In this document: positions 39,456-47,185 of the stretch, piece by piece
Position numbering within the stretch: position 1 is the stretch's first letter
Layout of the letters: every line of letters starts with the position of its first letter
Origin: CAVTJX01 sp963735175
Lineage (GTDB): Bacteria > Electryoneota > RPQS01
DNA: 64,000 bases
NCBI GenBank assembly: GCA_963735175.1
Contig: CAVTJX010000016.1
Location: forward strand, 434,001-498,000
Direction: 5' to 3'
Position numbers and translations under genes: made by a program
The notes under the pieces: generated by a model
What the model was told of the DNA's origin: nothing
Seen by the model: the letters and a program-made list of their open reading frames with translations, nothing else
Database searches by the model: none

Positions 39456-39755
39456 CTAATCGCTCACGTCCTCCAGTTTCAACTCAGCCATCCGTCCCCG
39501 GAACTCCGCCGCGGGAACGAAGACCGCCGTGGGCCGGTCGGGAAGATCAATCTCATGCACACCATCAGGCGTCCGCAAATGCCGCCCTTTACGATTGACA
39601 GGCTTCCAGACACCGAAGCGACGCAGCTCCACCCGATTGCCGGTTGAAACCGCTTCCATTACAAGCCCCAGAAATCCGTCGACCACAGCCTGGATTTCCG
39701 GCTTCGGCATGCCAATGCCGTCTGACAGACGATCCACCAGATCCTGCTTGGTCAT
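39456..39755 (-). CDS. HU/IHF-family DNA-binding protein
   Basis: A nucleoid-associated, DNA-bending protein. The 99-residue protein starts MTKQDLVDRLSDGIGMPKPE and has the family beta-arm region ELRRFGVWKPVNRKGRHLRT, although the usual GFGxF signature is modified to RRFGVW and the arm tip lacks the standard RNP (it reads RTPDG). The C-terminus is longer and more acidic than in HU (AEFRGRMAELKLEDVSD). The divergence suggests an IHF-like or specialised HU paralogue. It lies between mltD and the bS22-like gene. Confidence 0.88.
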   Translation of the reverse strand: MTKQDLVDRLSDGIGMPKPEIQAVVDGFLGLVMEAVSTGNRVELRRFGVWKPVNRKGRHLRTPDGVHEIDLPDRPTAVFVPAAEFRGRMAELKLEDVSD

Positions 39756-39869
39756 CGAAGGCCCCTTATAAGTTTACTATCGCGGGAACCGCCTCAACTG
39801 CATGGCCTCCGGCACTGTTGGGACCCGCCACATGTTTTCCGCACCCTCAACCGCATGCGGACAGCTTAT

Positions 39870-41939
39870 CTATTGATTGATAATGAGTTCCTGACCAGGA
39901 TAAATGCGACTCTTGCGCGTTAAGCGGTTCCATGAAAGGATCTGATAGGGATCCTTTCCATAAATCCGCGCGATCGACCATACCGTATCCCCCGGCTGTA
40001 CCGTGTGCATCTGCTGGTTGCGGGGATCGGGGAGTTTCATGCGATTCGTCTGCGACTTCGCCAAGTCAGTCGGTGGCGGTGTGGGCGTATTGACTTCGGC
40101 GACCACCGGTGGTTCTACCGGTTTGACCGCGGCCATCCGTGAATCGGCTGCAGGCTGAACCTTGGACGCGGCCACCGGAGATTCGGCAGCAGGGTTATTG
40201 AAGCGAATCCGCAGCTTGCGGCCCGGGAGTACGTGATTGGGATTCGAAATGTCATTCTGGCGGCAGATCTCGGCCACGGGCACGCCGAGTTGCCGGCTGA
40301 TCTTCCCCAATGACTCACCGCGATGTACCGTGTATACAATCTCGTCCTTCGCGGCCCGTGCGGTCGTCGTGGATTTTGACATATCCGCCGCGGGCGACGC
40401 TTTAGGATCGTTCTTCACCGCGACGTCCGTGCCCGGTGCGGCGTCGGATTTCGCCGTTGTCACCGCGTTCGGAGAGAGATTCACCTTCGTGACCGGTATG
40501 GTCACACGCTGACCGGCGCGCAGGCGATTCGACTTGGCGAACCTCCGGTTTTCAGGAACGGCTTTCAGTTCCGCCACCGATACGCCGTAGCGCCGCGCGA
40601 TGGAGGTCATCGTTTCCCCGGCCCTTGCCTTATGCACCTTCTCGTCTTGCGTCACCGTCGTCTTCGGCATGTTGGCGAGACGTGTGGCAAACTGCGAGTC
40701 CGCTTTGCGCGGCAAACGGATTTTGACCGCCCGGCCATCGGGCGTAACGCCACGGAGGAATTCCGGATTGAGTTCGCACACCAGCACCGGATCGTGTCCG
40801 GCAGCGTTGGCGATATTATTCAGTTGATAGCAACCGTTAACCCAAACCTCGTCGCTCTCGAAGGCGATCTCCGGCGGCAGCGGCGGAAAACCGTACTTTT
40901 CAGGATCGCGGCATATCGCGCGCGTGGCCAGGTAGGCCGGAACATATCCGCGCGTCTGTTTCGGAAGACGGCTTAAGCCGAAGTAGTCACGTGTCCGGCT
41001 GCGCACGATCTCGCGTTCCACGCGCATCTCACCGCAATTATAGCCGGCAAACGCCAGATACCAGTCGCCAAATTCGTCATAGAGCTTGCGGAGATAGCGG
41101 CAAGCGGCGCGTGTCGACATCTCAACATGCAGCCGTTCATCGTAGACCCGGTCGACATTCAATCCATAGATCTTGCCTGTGCCCGGAATGAACTGCCACA
41201 CGCCCGCGGCGTGTGCCGGCGAATAGGCTTTGGGATTGAGACCGGATTCGATCATCGCCAGGAATACGATATCCTCCGGCACACCTTCTTCCTGTATAAT
41301 CGGGCGCAAGCGCGGCATCATGTAGGCATAGCGCTCCATCCACTTCAACATGACTTTCCGCCCCTTGTTCATGAAGAAGTTGATTTGGCCCGCTACCTGC
41401 CCGTTCATTTTTTGCGGCACTTCCGGCAGCGGTTTTGCGTTCGGCGTGATCGGCGCCGGAGTGAGGTCCCGGTCTTCCGCCTGCTTGTCAAGTAATTCTT
41501 CTTCGTCGGGTGCGCCCTTTGGACTCACCGACTCCATCACAGCCATCGGTCCGGCGGTCGACGGCAAATTGTCAATCGAGGCCAAGAAGTGGTCGTACTT
41601 CTGCAAAACCTTCCGTTGAAACGCCAGCACCCGATGGGTGGGCACTTCGATGGAAGCCATGTCAAGGCTTCCCAGCAATTCCAACGTCACCTCGTAATAG
41701 TAGGCCGCTGCCTCGCTATCCTTGCGTTTCTCTTCCGCCTGAGCCTGCGTGAAGGACTCGCGGGCCAGACTCCATTTTTCACGCTCGGATAGTTGGCCGT
41801 GGTCAGCACCGGCTTTGCGAGTCTGAATTTGTTTCGCGTTACCCTCTGCCGAAATCGGTGCGGCCTGCAACGGCGTCCCGATACTGAGAAGCAGCAAGAT
41901 GGGCAATAACGCCACGAGGTGGATGAGTGTTGGTCTCAT
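39870..41939 (-). CDS. mltD: membrane-bound lytic transglycosylase with three LysM domains (MltD-like)
   Basis: Cleaves glycan strands with formation of 1,6-anhydro ends. I chose ATG at 41939 (signal peptide LIHLVALLPILLLLSIGTPLQA; GGAG upstream) over an upstream frame extension. The SLT domain carries the catalytic Glu in IVFLAMIESGLNPKAYSP (about residue 231), then AAGVWQFIPGTGKIYGL and WYLAFAGYNCGEMRVE. Three LysM repeats follow at about residues 433-482 (HKARAGETMTSIARRYGV), 533-580 (YTVHRGESLGKISRQLGV) and 645-688 (HTVQPGDTVWSIARIYGK). Two longer Ala/Lys/Thr-rich linkers separate them. It is intact, about 689 residues. Confidence 0.93.
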   Translation of the reverse strand: MRPTLIHLVALLPILLLLSIGTPLQAAPISAEGNAKQIQTRKAGADHGQLSEREKWSLARESFTQAQAEEKRKDSEAAAYYYEVTLELLGSLDMASIEVPTHRVLAFQRKVLQKYDHFLASIDNLPSTAGPMAVMESVSPKGAPDEEELLDKQAEDRDLTPAPITPNAKPLPEVPQKMNGQVAGQINFFMNKGRKVMLKWMERYAYMMPRLRPIIQEEGVPEDIVFLAMIESGLNPKAYSPAHAAGVWQFIPGTGKIYGLNVDRVYDERLHVEMSTRAACRYLRKLYDEFGDWYLAFAGYNCGEMRVEREIVRSRTRDYFGLSRLPKQTRGYVPAYLATRAICRDPEKYGFPPLPPEIAFESDEVWVNGCYQLNNIANAAGHDPVLVCELNPEFLRGVTPDGRAVKIRLPRKADSQFATRLANMPKTTVTQDEKVHKARAGETMTSIARRYGVSVAELKAVPENRRFAKSNRLRAGQRVTIPVTKVNLSPNAVTTAKSDAAPGTDVAVKNDPKASPAADMSKSTTTARAAKDEIVYTVHRGESLGKISRQLGVPVAEICRQNDISNPNHVLPGRKLRIRFNNPAAESPVAASKVQPAADSRMAAVKPVEPPVVAEVNTPTPPPTDLAKSQTNRMKLPDPRNQQMHTVQPGDTVWSIARIYGKDPYQILSWNRLTRKSRIYPGQELIINQ

Positions 41940-42063
41940 GGAGCTCCGAAGGCTTGTCGCGGTCTTCGGGCCGGGGGGCCGCAGAACCACCCAACCGTAA
42001 ATTTAATCAATGTCTTACAAGCGAAACAAGGCGAGCAGTCCCCTGCACACCACATTCCGAATG

Positions 42064-42092
42064 AATGTAGTTAATTTTTATTCTGAAATCAA
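42064..42092 (-). promoter_or_regulatory. sigma70-like promoter for mltD
   Basis: On the minus strand TTGATT (42092-42087), a 17-nt spacer and TACATT (42069-42064). Each hexamer departs from consensus at two positions. Transcription would start near 42057, giving a leader of about 120 nt before the mltD ATG. Confidence 0.55.
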
Positions 42093-42266
42093 CTCTATTT
42101 GCGATGCACTTTCTCTAAACGAAGCTTAATAGCAACCCGGGCCGAAATTTTAAAATACCGATTCACTGTAAAAGTCGCACAAGACTTCTTAACTTGATAG
42201 AAACTAATTATGTAGTTGTATGTTGGACAGTTAGGATGAGAACTTTTAATCACTCAGATCCACACC

Positions 42267-42295
42267 TTGCAGATCTGACTCATTCGTCGTATATT
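42267..42295 (+). promoter_or_regulatory. sigma70-like promoter for yggS-divIVA
   Basis: TTGCAG (42267-42272), a 17-nt spacer and TATATT (42290-42295). The start would fall near 42302, about 30 nt ahead of the GTG of yggS. The -10 is identical to those of the M23-atp and secD promoters. Confidence 0.65.
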
Positions 42296-42332
42296 TTATG
42301 TTTCGTCTAATTCCAATGCTACGAGGTGACGC

Positions 42333-43056
42333 GTGGCCGAACTGCTGGACCAGCCGACACGCGACCGCTACCAGACAATACGGCAGAATATCGAAGCGGC
42401 CTGCGCAAGTTCGAATCGCGAACCGTCCGCCGTGACGATTATCGCCGTGACCAAAGACGTTCCCCTTGGAAGCAATAAGCAAAGCGTATGCCTTAGACAT
42501 CCGCCATGTGGGCGAAAGCCGTGTTCAGGAAACTATTGAAAAATTTGGCGATGGACAGATTGTTGCAGAGCATCCTGGTCTGGTTGTTCACCTCATCGGG
42601 CACTTGCAGTCTAATAAGGTACGCAAAGCCGTGCAGCTTGCGGCAAGCATTGACAGCGTCGACAGCACTGCCTTGGCAGAAGCCATAGACCGCGCGGCCG
42701 AATCCCTTGGCCGCCACACACGCATTCTGCTCGAGGTCAACACCAGCGGGGAAACCCAGAAATATGGCATCCCTCCAGCCGCCGTCGCGGACACGGTGGA
42801 GAAACTTCTGCCGCTCAAGCATCTGACGATCGCAGGCCTCATGACCGTTGGCCCAAATCTTTCCGAGGAGGCTATCGTGCGCCAGAGCTTTCGCACGCTG
42901 CGATCGGTCTTCGATGAGGTCCGCGCGAAGGTACAACCTCCTCATTGGTCGGCCCTCTCCATGGGGATGTCCGGGGACTATGCTCTTGCCATTGCGGAGG
43001 GCGCAACGGAAGTCCGCCTCGGAACCGCCCTCTTTGGACAGCGGAGTGTGCTATGA
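42333..43056 (+). CDS. yggS: YggS/PROSC family PLP homeostasis protein (frameshifted)
   Basis: A PLP-binding single-domain TIM-barrel protein that buffers pyridoxal phosphate and affects amino-acid pools. It starts GTG at 42333 with GAGG upstream. Family motifs: VTIIAVTK (Lys binds PLP), RHVGESRVQETIEKF, HLIGHLQSNKVRKAV, EVNTSGETQKYGI, LSMGMSGDYALAI and EGATEVRLGTALFG. An extra base near 42468 shifts the frame between VTKDVP and EAISKAYALD. The stop overlaps the divIVA start (ATGA). Confidence 0.94.
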
Positions 43057-43544
43057 ATCTCTCGCCGCTGGATATTTCCAAACACGAATTCTCCCGCTCG
43101 CTGCGCGGCTACGACCCGGCAGAAGTACACGCCTTCCTCGACCGCGTCGCTGACGAGATTACCATGCTCCAGCAGCAAACCGCGACGCTGCTCGAGCAAA
43201 ATCGCACGTCTGCCGCCCGGCTCGCCACCTATCAGGACATGGAACAGAACCTGCATGAGTCGCTACTGGCATTGCAGGAAAGCCAACGGCAATCGCGTGA
43301 ACTGACCGAACAGGAACGACAGCAGATCCTGCGGGAGGCCCGCCTTGACGCCGAGCAGATGAAGCTCGGCACCCAACGCGAGATCATGGCCCTCGAAGAA
43401 GAGCTGCGGGCCCTCAAGGTCCACCACGATGCTTATGTCAAGCGGTTGCGCTTCCTTTTAAGAGCGCAGACCGAATTGATCGACCTCCTCGAACAGGAAT
43501 CTCCCCATCTTCGCGATGACAAATCTGAAACCCCAACTCGCTGA
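43053..43544 (+). CDS. divIVA: DivIVA-domain protein
   Basis: A curvature-sensing coiled-coil protein. The 163-residue protein begins MNLSPLDISKHEFSRSLRGY with the membrane-binding N-terminal motif and DPAEVHAFLDRVADEITMLQ, the defining DivIVA_dom. A long coiled coil follows to about residue 155. In Firmicutes the same order (yggS homologue ylmE, then divIVA) belongs to the division cluster. It overlaps yggS by 4 nt and the punA start by 29 nt. Confidence 0.92.
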   Translation: MNLSPLDISKHEFSRSLRGYDPAEVHAFLDRVADEITMLQQQTATLLEQNRTSAARLATYQDMEQNLHESLLALQESQRQSRELTEQERQQILREARLDAEQMKLGTQREIMALEEELRALKVHHDAYVKRLRFLLRAQTELIDLLEQESPHLRDDKSETPTR

Positions 43545-44338
43545 GACTGTTGCCGCCCTCGCTCCGCGGCTCAAGTCGCCTCCCGAAATCGGCATCATCC
43601 TCGGCACCGGTCTTGGCGGCCTCGCCCGCGAGATCGACAGTGACCATGTAATTCCCTACGAGCACATTCCGCACTTCGTGCATTCCACCGTGGAAGGCCA
43701 CGCGGGCAAGCTGCATTTCGGCCGCCTCGGCGGCAAGGCCGTGATCGCAATGCAGGGCCGCTTTCATTATTATGAAGGCTACACCATGCAGCAGATCACC
43801 TACCCCGTGCGCGTCATGAAGGCGCTGGGCGTGAAAGTGCTGCTGATCTCCAACGCCTGCGGCTGCGTCAATCCGCTTTACCGCGCGGGCGACCTGATGA
43901 TCATGGAGGACCACATCAACCTCCTCGGCGACAACCCGCTCATCGGTCCCAACCACGACGATCTCGGCCCCCGTTTCCCCGACATGAGCGAGCCCTACAG
44001 CCGCCGCCTCATCGCGCCTGGCCGAAGAGATCGCGATGGAGCTGAAGCTCAAGGTCCAGAAGGGCACCTATCTCGTCGTCAGCGGCCCGAATCTCGAAAC
44101 CCGCGCCGAGTACCGCATGATCCGCAACATGGGCGCCGACGTCGTCGGCATGTCCACCGTTCCCGAGATCATCGTCGCCCGCCACAGCGGCATGGAAACG
44201 TTTGGCATGTCCATCGTCACCGACGAGGGCTTTGCCGACTGCCTGAAACCCGCGGATATCCCGCACATCCTGAAAACCGCCGCCGAAGCCGAACCCAAAA
44301 TGACCGCCATCATGAAACGCCTCATCGAGCGGATGTAA
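43516..44338 (+). CDS. punA: purine nucleoside phosphorylase (frameshifted)
   Basis: Phosphorolysis of inosine and guanosine to free base and ribose-1-phosphate. The family features are GIILGTGLGGLAREIDSDHV (phosphate loop), TVEGHAGKLHFGRLGGK, GRFHYYEGYTMQQITYPVRV, LLISNACGCVNPLYRAGDLM, and SGPNLETRAEYRMIRNMGADV with the substrate Glu and GMSTVPEIIVARH. An indel near 44017 switches the frame. The last 18 codons recur after the HEPN-MNT pair (see repeat). Confidence 0.94.
44283..44337 (+). repeat. 55-bp direct repeat, copy 1 (3' end of punA)
   Basis: These bases, CCGAAGCC through GCGGATGTA, are the last 18 codons of punA and its stop. They recur at 45050-45104 with a single mismatch (A at 44293, G at 45060); copy 1 is followed by A (stop TAA), copy 2 by G (TAG). 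The two copies bracket the HEPN-MNT pair with a period of 767 bp. Confidence 0.95.
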
Positions 44339-44350
44339 GGGAAAGAGGCC

Positions 44351-44737
44351 ATGCGTCAGGAAGTGCAACGATGGATCGATTTCGCAATCAGCGATTTGGA
44401 AACAGCCCGCGTTCTCTATGACGCTCAGAAGTTTCCGGCGGCTGTCTTTCATTGTCAGCAGATGATAGAGAAAGCTCTGAAGGGACTCTATATTTCGGAA
44501 GTCGACGCGATGTTTCCGCGCACCCATTCGCTGGCTGAAATTGCCCAACCGACTTCCTTTCCACGAGATCAGTTCGACTTCCTGCGACAGTTGACGTCCC
44601 GCTATATCGATACGCGCTATCCCGGTTTCCCCACAGAAAAGATGACCGAGATTTATGACGAGGAGTATGCCGCGGAGGTGTTAGCCAAATCCGAAGGAAT
44701 CCTGGAATGGATACAAAATCAGTTGAACAGGATTTAG
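44351..44737 (+). CDS. HEPN-domain protein of a HEPN-MNT pair
   Basis: A 128-residue all-alpha HEPN protein. Landmarks are WIDFAISDLETARVLYDAQK, AVFHCQQMIEKALKGLYI and PRTHSLAEIA, and later TRYPGF. The canonical RNase motif RX4-6H is not visible; there is only R-T-H, as in the HI0074-type HEPN partner of minimal nucleotidyltransferases. The call is therefore HEPN partner, not a proven RNase toxin. It begins 12 nt after punA with GAGG just upstream and overlaps the MNT gene by 31 nt. Confidence 0.9.
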   Translation: MRQEVQRWIDFAISDLETARVLYDAQKFPAAVFHCQQMIEKALKGLYISEVDAMFPRTHSLAEIAQPTSFPRDQFDFLRQLTSRYIDTRYPGFPTEKMTEIYDEEYAAEVLAKSEGILEWIQNQLNRI

Positions 44738-45039
44738 CGCCGTTTCTTTCGCGGCTGCGAGCCGAATTGCAACCAGAGCTAGTCCTCTTGTTTGGCAGCC
44801 GTGCGCGCGGTGACAGCCGGGCTCACAGCGACTACGACCTGATCATTGTGTCCGAGCGGTTTCAGGGCATGCGTTGGCGGGACCGAATTTCACAGCTCAT
44901 CAAAATCTGGGATCGCAATGAGATGGTCGATCTCGTGCCGTACACTCGGGAAGAACTCGATTTCAAGCGGACAAATTATGTCGCCGTACGTTCCGCACTC
45001 GACGAAGCTGTGCAGATCTACCCGCCCCGGCCACAATAA
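44707..45039 (+). CDS. MNT-type nucleotidyltransferase (partner of HEPN)
   Basis: A 110-residue minimal nucleotidyltransferase of the pol-beta superfamily. The active site is visible in LLFGSRARGDSRAHSDYDLI (GS at residues 30-31, catalytic aspartates 42 and 44), with a third acidic position in NEMVDLVPYTREEL. MNT proteins can AMPylate or otherwise modify the HEPN partner or other targets. The 31-nt overlap with the HEPN gene points to co-translation. Expressed with HEPN, it forms a classical type VII-like toxin-antitoxin arrangement, although which protein is toxic is not shown. Confidence 0.93.
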   Translation: MDTKSVEQDLAPFLSRLRAELQPELVLLFGSRARGDSRAHSDYDLIIVSERFQGMRWRDRISQLIKIWDRNEMVDLVPYTREELDFKRTNYVAVRSALDEAVQIYPPRPQ

Positions 45040-45049
45040 GGGCTCCGCA

Positions 45050-45104
45050 CCGAAGCCGAGCCCAAAATGACCGCCATCATGAAACGCCTCATCGAGCGGA
45101 TGTA
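45050..45104 (+). repeat. 55-bp direct repeat, copy 2 (duplicated punA 3' end)
   Basis: Second copy of the punA tail (see 44283-44337), 54 of 55 bases identical, ending in a TAG stop. It lies 10 nt after the MNT stop and immediately before the cyclase-like gene at 45111. It has no coding role here because nothing upstream is in frame with it. Confidence 0.95.
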
Positions 45105-45110
45105 GTACCG

Positions 45111-45938
45111 ATGGATAACCAACCATCGCAGTTTGTTGACGAAAACATGCAACCAATTACGCGGACTTCTGTGGTAGCGTTTTTGGATGTTCTTGGATTC
45201 ACCAACGCGCTGAAGTCTTCCTTCGAAAGCGGAACCTATTTAGATCTGCTTAGGGAGTATCGATCCGCATTGGATGACGCATTAGGCTGGGTGGCCTACA
45301 ATTTTGATCTTCATGGCAACAGGGTTCGAGAATCTTGGAAGATAAAGACTTTTTCGGATTGCATTGCATTAGGCGTGCCACTCAGTAGTGAATTGGGAGA
45401 TACTATTAATGGCGAGGGTGAACCTGAAATCGGGTATCTACTCCAAGAACTCGCCTTCTTTCAGCTTAATCTCGCCTGTCACGGCTATTTCGTTCGCGGC
45501 GGCTTAGCAGTCGGTCAGTATTACATGGACCAGGATCTCATCTTTGGCGATGGATTATTAATCGCGCATGATGCCGAGGTTAATGTCGCCCGCGATCCTC
45601 GGATCGTTCTGACAGATTCGCTGATCGAATACCTTCGTCGTCATATCGGTTATTATAACCCGCCAGAAAGATCGAGACAATTCTGGTATGTTCTCCAGGA
45701 TTCAGATCAACAGTACTTTGTTAACTACCTCCAAGCCGCATGTCTTCCAAGCGGCGCCTTTGATGAAGGTCAATTTGAAACACATCGTAGAGTAGTAGAT
45801 GCAAAGCTAAAGGAGTTCATTGGGAAGCCTCAAATATGGAGCAAGTATTACTGGGTAGCCAACTACCACAACTACGTTTGTGATGAGCATCCCGAACTTC
45901 AACCTTATAAGATTGAACCTCTCAGATATTCCCGCTAA
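45111..45938 (+). CDS. uncharacterised protein with a nucleotide-cyclase-like (CHD) pattern
   Basis: An intact 275-residue protein that I cannot assign to a named family. Three stretches recall class III nucleotide cyclases: VVAFLDVLGFTNAL (residues 21-34, Asp26), KTFSDCIALGVP (79-90, Asp83) and VRGGLAVGQYYMDQDLIFGD (128-147), followed by the GxxV-A-type segment GLLIAHDAE. The two aspartates sit where the metal ligands of cyclases lie. No transmembrane segment or signal peptide is present. The gene is more A+T-rich than its neighbours and starts five bases after the duplicated punA tail, without a clear ribosome site. Function is unknown; a signalling cyclase or a degenerate relative are both possible. 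Confidence 0.7.
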   Translation: MDNQPSQFVDENMQPITRTSVVAFLDVLGFTNALKSSFESGTYLDLLREYRSALDDALGWVAYNFDLHGNRVRESWKIKTFSDCIALGVPLSSELGDTINGEGEPEIGYLLQELAFFQLNLACHGYFVRGGLAVGQYYMDQDLIFGDGLLIAHDAEVNVARDPRIVLTDSLIEYLRRHIGYYNPPERSRQFWYVLQDSDQQYFVNYLQAACLPSGAFDEGQFETHRRVVDAKLKEFIGKPQIWSKYYWVANYHNYVCDEHPELQPYKIEPLRYSR

Positions 45939-46004
45939 ACCTGTTCGAATCGACAGACTGACGTTTCCAATAAAACCACTTCGCAAAGTGTAAACATCTC
46001 CGTC

Positions 46005-46316
46005 ATGGCCCCCCGCATCCCCATCGACCAACCGGCCCTCGAGGCCTTTTGCCAGCAGTGGAAGATCATCGAATTCTCCCTCTTCGGCTCGGTGCTGCGC
46101 GAGGATTTCCGCCCGGATAGCGACGTCGATGTGCTGGTGACCTTCGCTTCGGATTGCCATTGGACGCTGTTTGATGTGATCCATGCTGAAGATGAACTCA
46201 AGCAGATATTCGGGCGCAATGTAGAGTTGCTGGAACGACCCGCGATTGAGCGGGTTCCAAACTATAGTCTCCGGCGGCATATTCTATCCTCGGCACAGAG
46301 GATTTATGGATCGTGA
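46005..46316 (+). CDS. second MNT-type nucleotidyltransferase (MntA-like)
   Basis: A 103-residue minimal nucleotidyltransferase with motif FSLFGSVLREDFRPDSDVDVLVT; the aspartates of DSDVD are intact. In related systems the MntA protein neutralises the HepT (DUF86) RNase by polyadenylylation. Here the usual partner gene is reduced to a fragment (46307-46363) that overlaps its 3' end. The gene stands 66 nt after the cyclase-like gene. Confidence 0.9.
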   Translation: MAPRIPIDQPALEAFCQQWKIIEFSLFGSVLREDFRPDSDVDVLVTFASDCHWTLFDVIHAEDELKQIFGRNVELLERPAIERVPNYSLRRHILSSAQRIYGS

Positions 46317-46363
46317 CGAGACATACCTGATGCATATCCTGCTGAAGGAACAGACTCCATGAC
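46307..46363 (+). pseudogene. 5' remnant of a HepT/DUF86 toxin gene
   Basis: ATG at 46307, overlapping the MNT stop as HepT genes usually do, opens an 18-codon frame (MDRDETYLMHILLKEQTP) that ends at TGA. The start resembles DUF86/HepT proteins (M-x-R-D-x-x-Y-L-x-x-I-L). Beyond codon 12 the similarity stops and the frame runs into the ATG of the next gene, so most of the toxin is missing by deletion. This is an inference from the short N-terminus. Confidence 0.6.
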
Positions 46364-47185
46364 CTCCCTTTCCCACGGAGCGGCCGCGGAACGCATGGCC
46401 GTGTATGGCGCAGCGGCAACCATTGTCGGCCTGTTGCTCTCCGGGCCGCTCGGGCTCGCCCTGGTGACGCTGGTCGCGCCGCAGCCGCCGTGGAAAGGGC
46501 CGATGGTTTTCGTGGAACACTTCCAGCGCGTGCAGACGCTGCCGTTTCTTGCCAGTTTCATTCATGCCGTCGGCTATGTCTTCCTGATGTCCGCGTTTTA
46601 TCAGGTTGCGGATGTTCGCATGAAAACGCGCGGCATGGCCGCCTTCGGATTCACCCTCGTCTTCGTGACGCTGGTAAGTTTCAGCTACATCAGCCAGACG
46701 ACGTTTCTTCCGGCGCTGACCGGCGGTTACCATCCCGACAACGACTTCGCCATCAGCATGCTCTCCATGGCGAATCCGCGTTCCTTAAGCTGGGTCTCGA
46801 GTGTGGGGCTATGGATTTCTCGGCCTCGCCACCTGGCTCGCCGCGCCGATTTCCATCGCACACCGCTCGAACGATTGACCGCCAAACTGCTCGTCGTTCA
46901 ATGGCCTCGTCAGATCTCGCCGGCGCGCTTCTGGACCGCCGTCGATTTGACATTGGGTCCTCGACCACTGCGGGCATGGTCAGCTACCTCGTATGGAATG
47001 TATTGATTGTCACCATATCCAGTTTGTTAATTTTCATTTTCATTCGCCGCCTGCGCACCCGCTCCTCCGAGGAAGCGGGACTGGGATCCCGTCATGGCCA
47101 CGCACCGCCGCGCGTTCCAACGGATGAGATCCACCGGATCGCGCTGCATTCTTCCGAAGTTGGACTGAATAGAAATACATGCTGA
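46359..47185 (+). CDS. multi-pass membrane protein, DUF4386-like (frameshifted)
   Basis: Unknown function. The protein has repeated hydrophobic helices (for example AATIVGLLLSGPLGLALVTL and GYVFLMSAFYQVADV, TTAGMVSYLVWNVLIVTI), the topology of DUF4386-family proteins. The first 140 codons are in one frame; the rest moves through the other two frames (switches near 46790 and 46900), ending at the stop at 47185. Its ATG overlaps the HepT fragment by 5 nt, and its end overlaps the ileS start by 7 nt. Confidence 0.6.

Larger units (their letters stand above)
41940..42332. other. divergent intergenic region between mltD and yggS
   Basis: About 390 bp, visibly A+T-rich against the GC-rich surroundings. 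It contains no convincing gene. It holds one promoter for each direction (listed separately), both with 17-nt spacers. It is the strand switch point for the window: everything left is minus and the next 16 kb is plus. Confidence 0.8.

Noticed and set aside
44351..45039. Reading the HEPN gene as a certain RNase toxin.
   Set aside because: The RX4-6H RNase motif is not visible, so the protein is annotated as a HEPN partner only.
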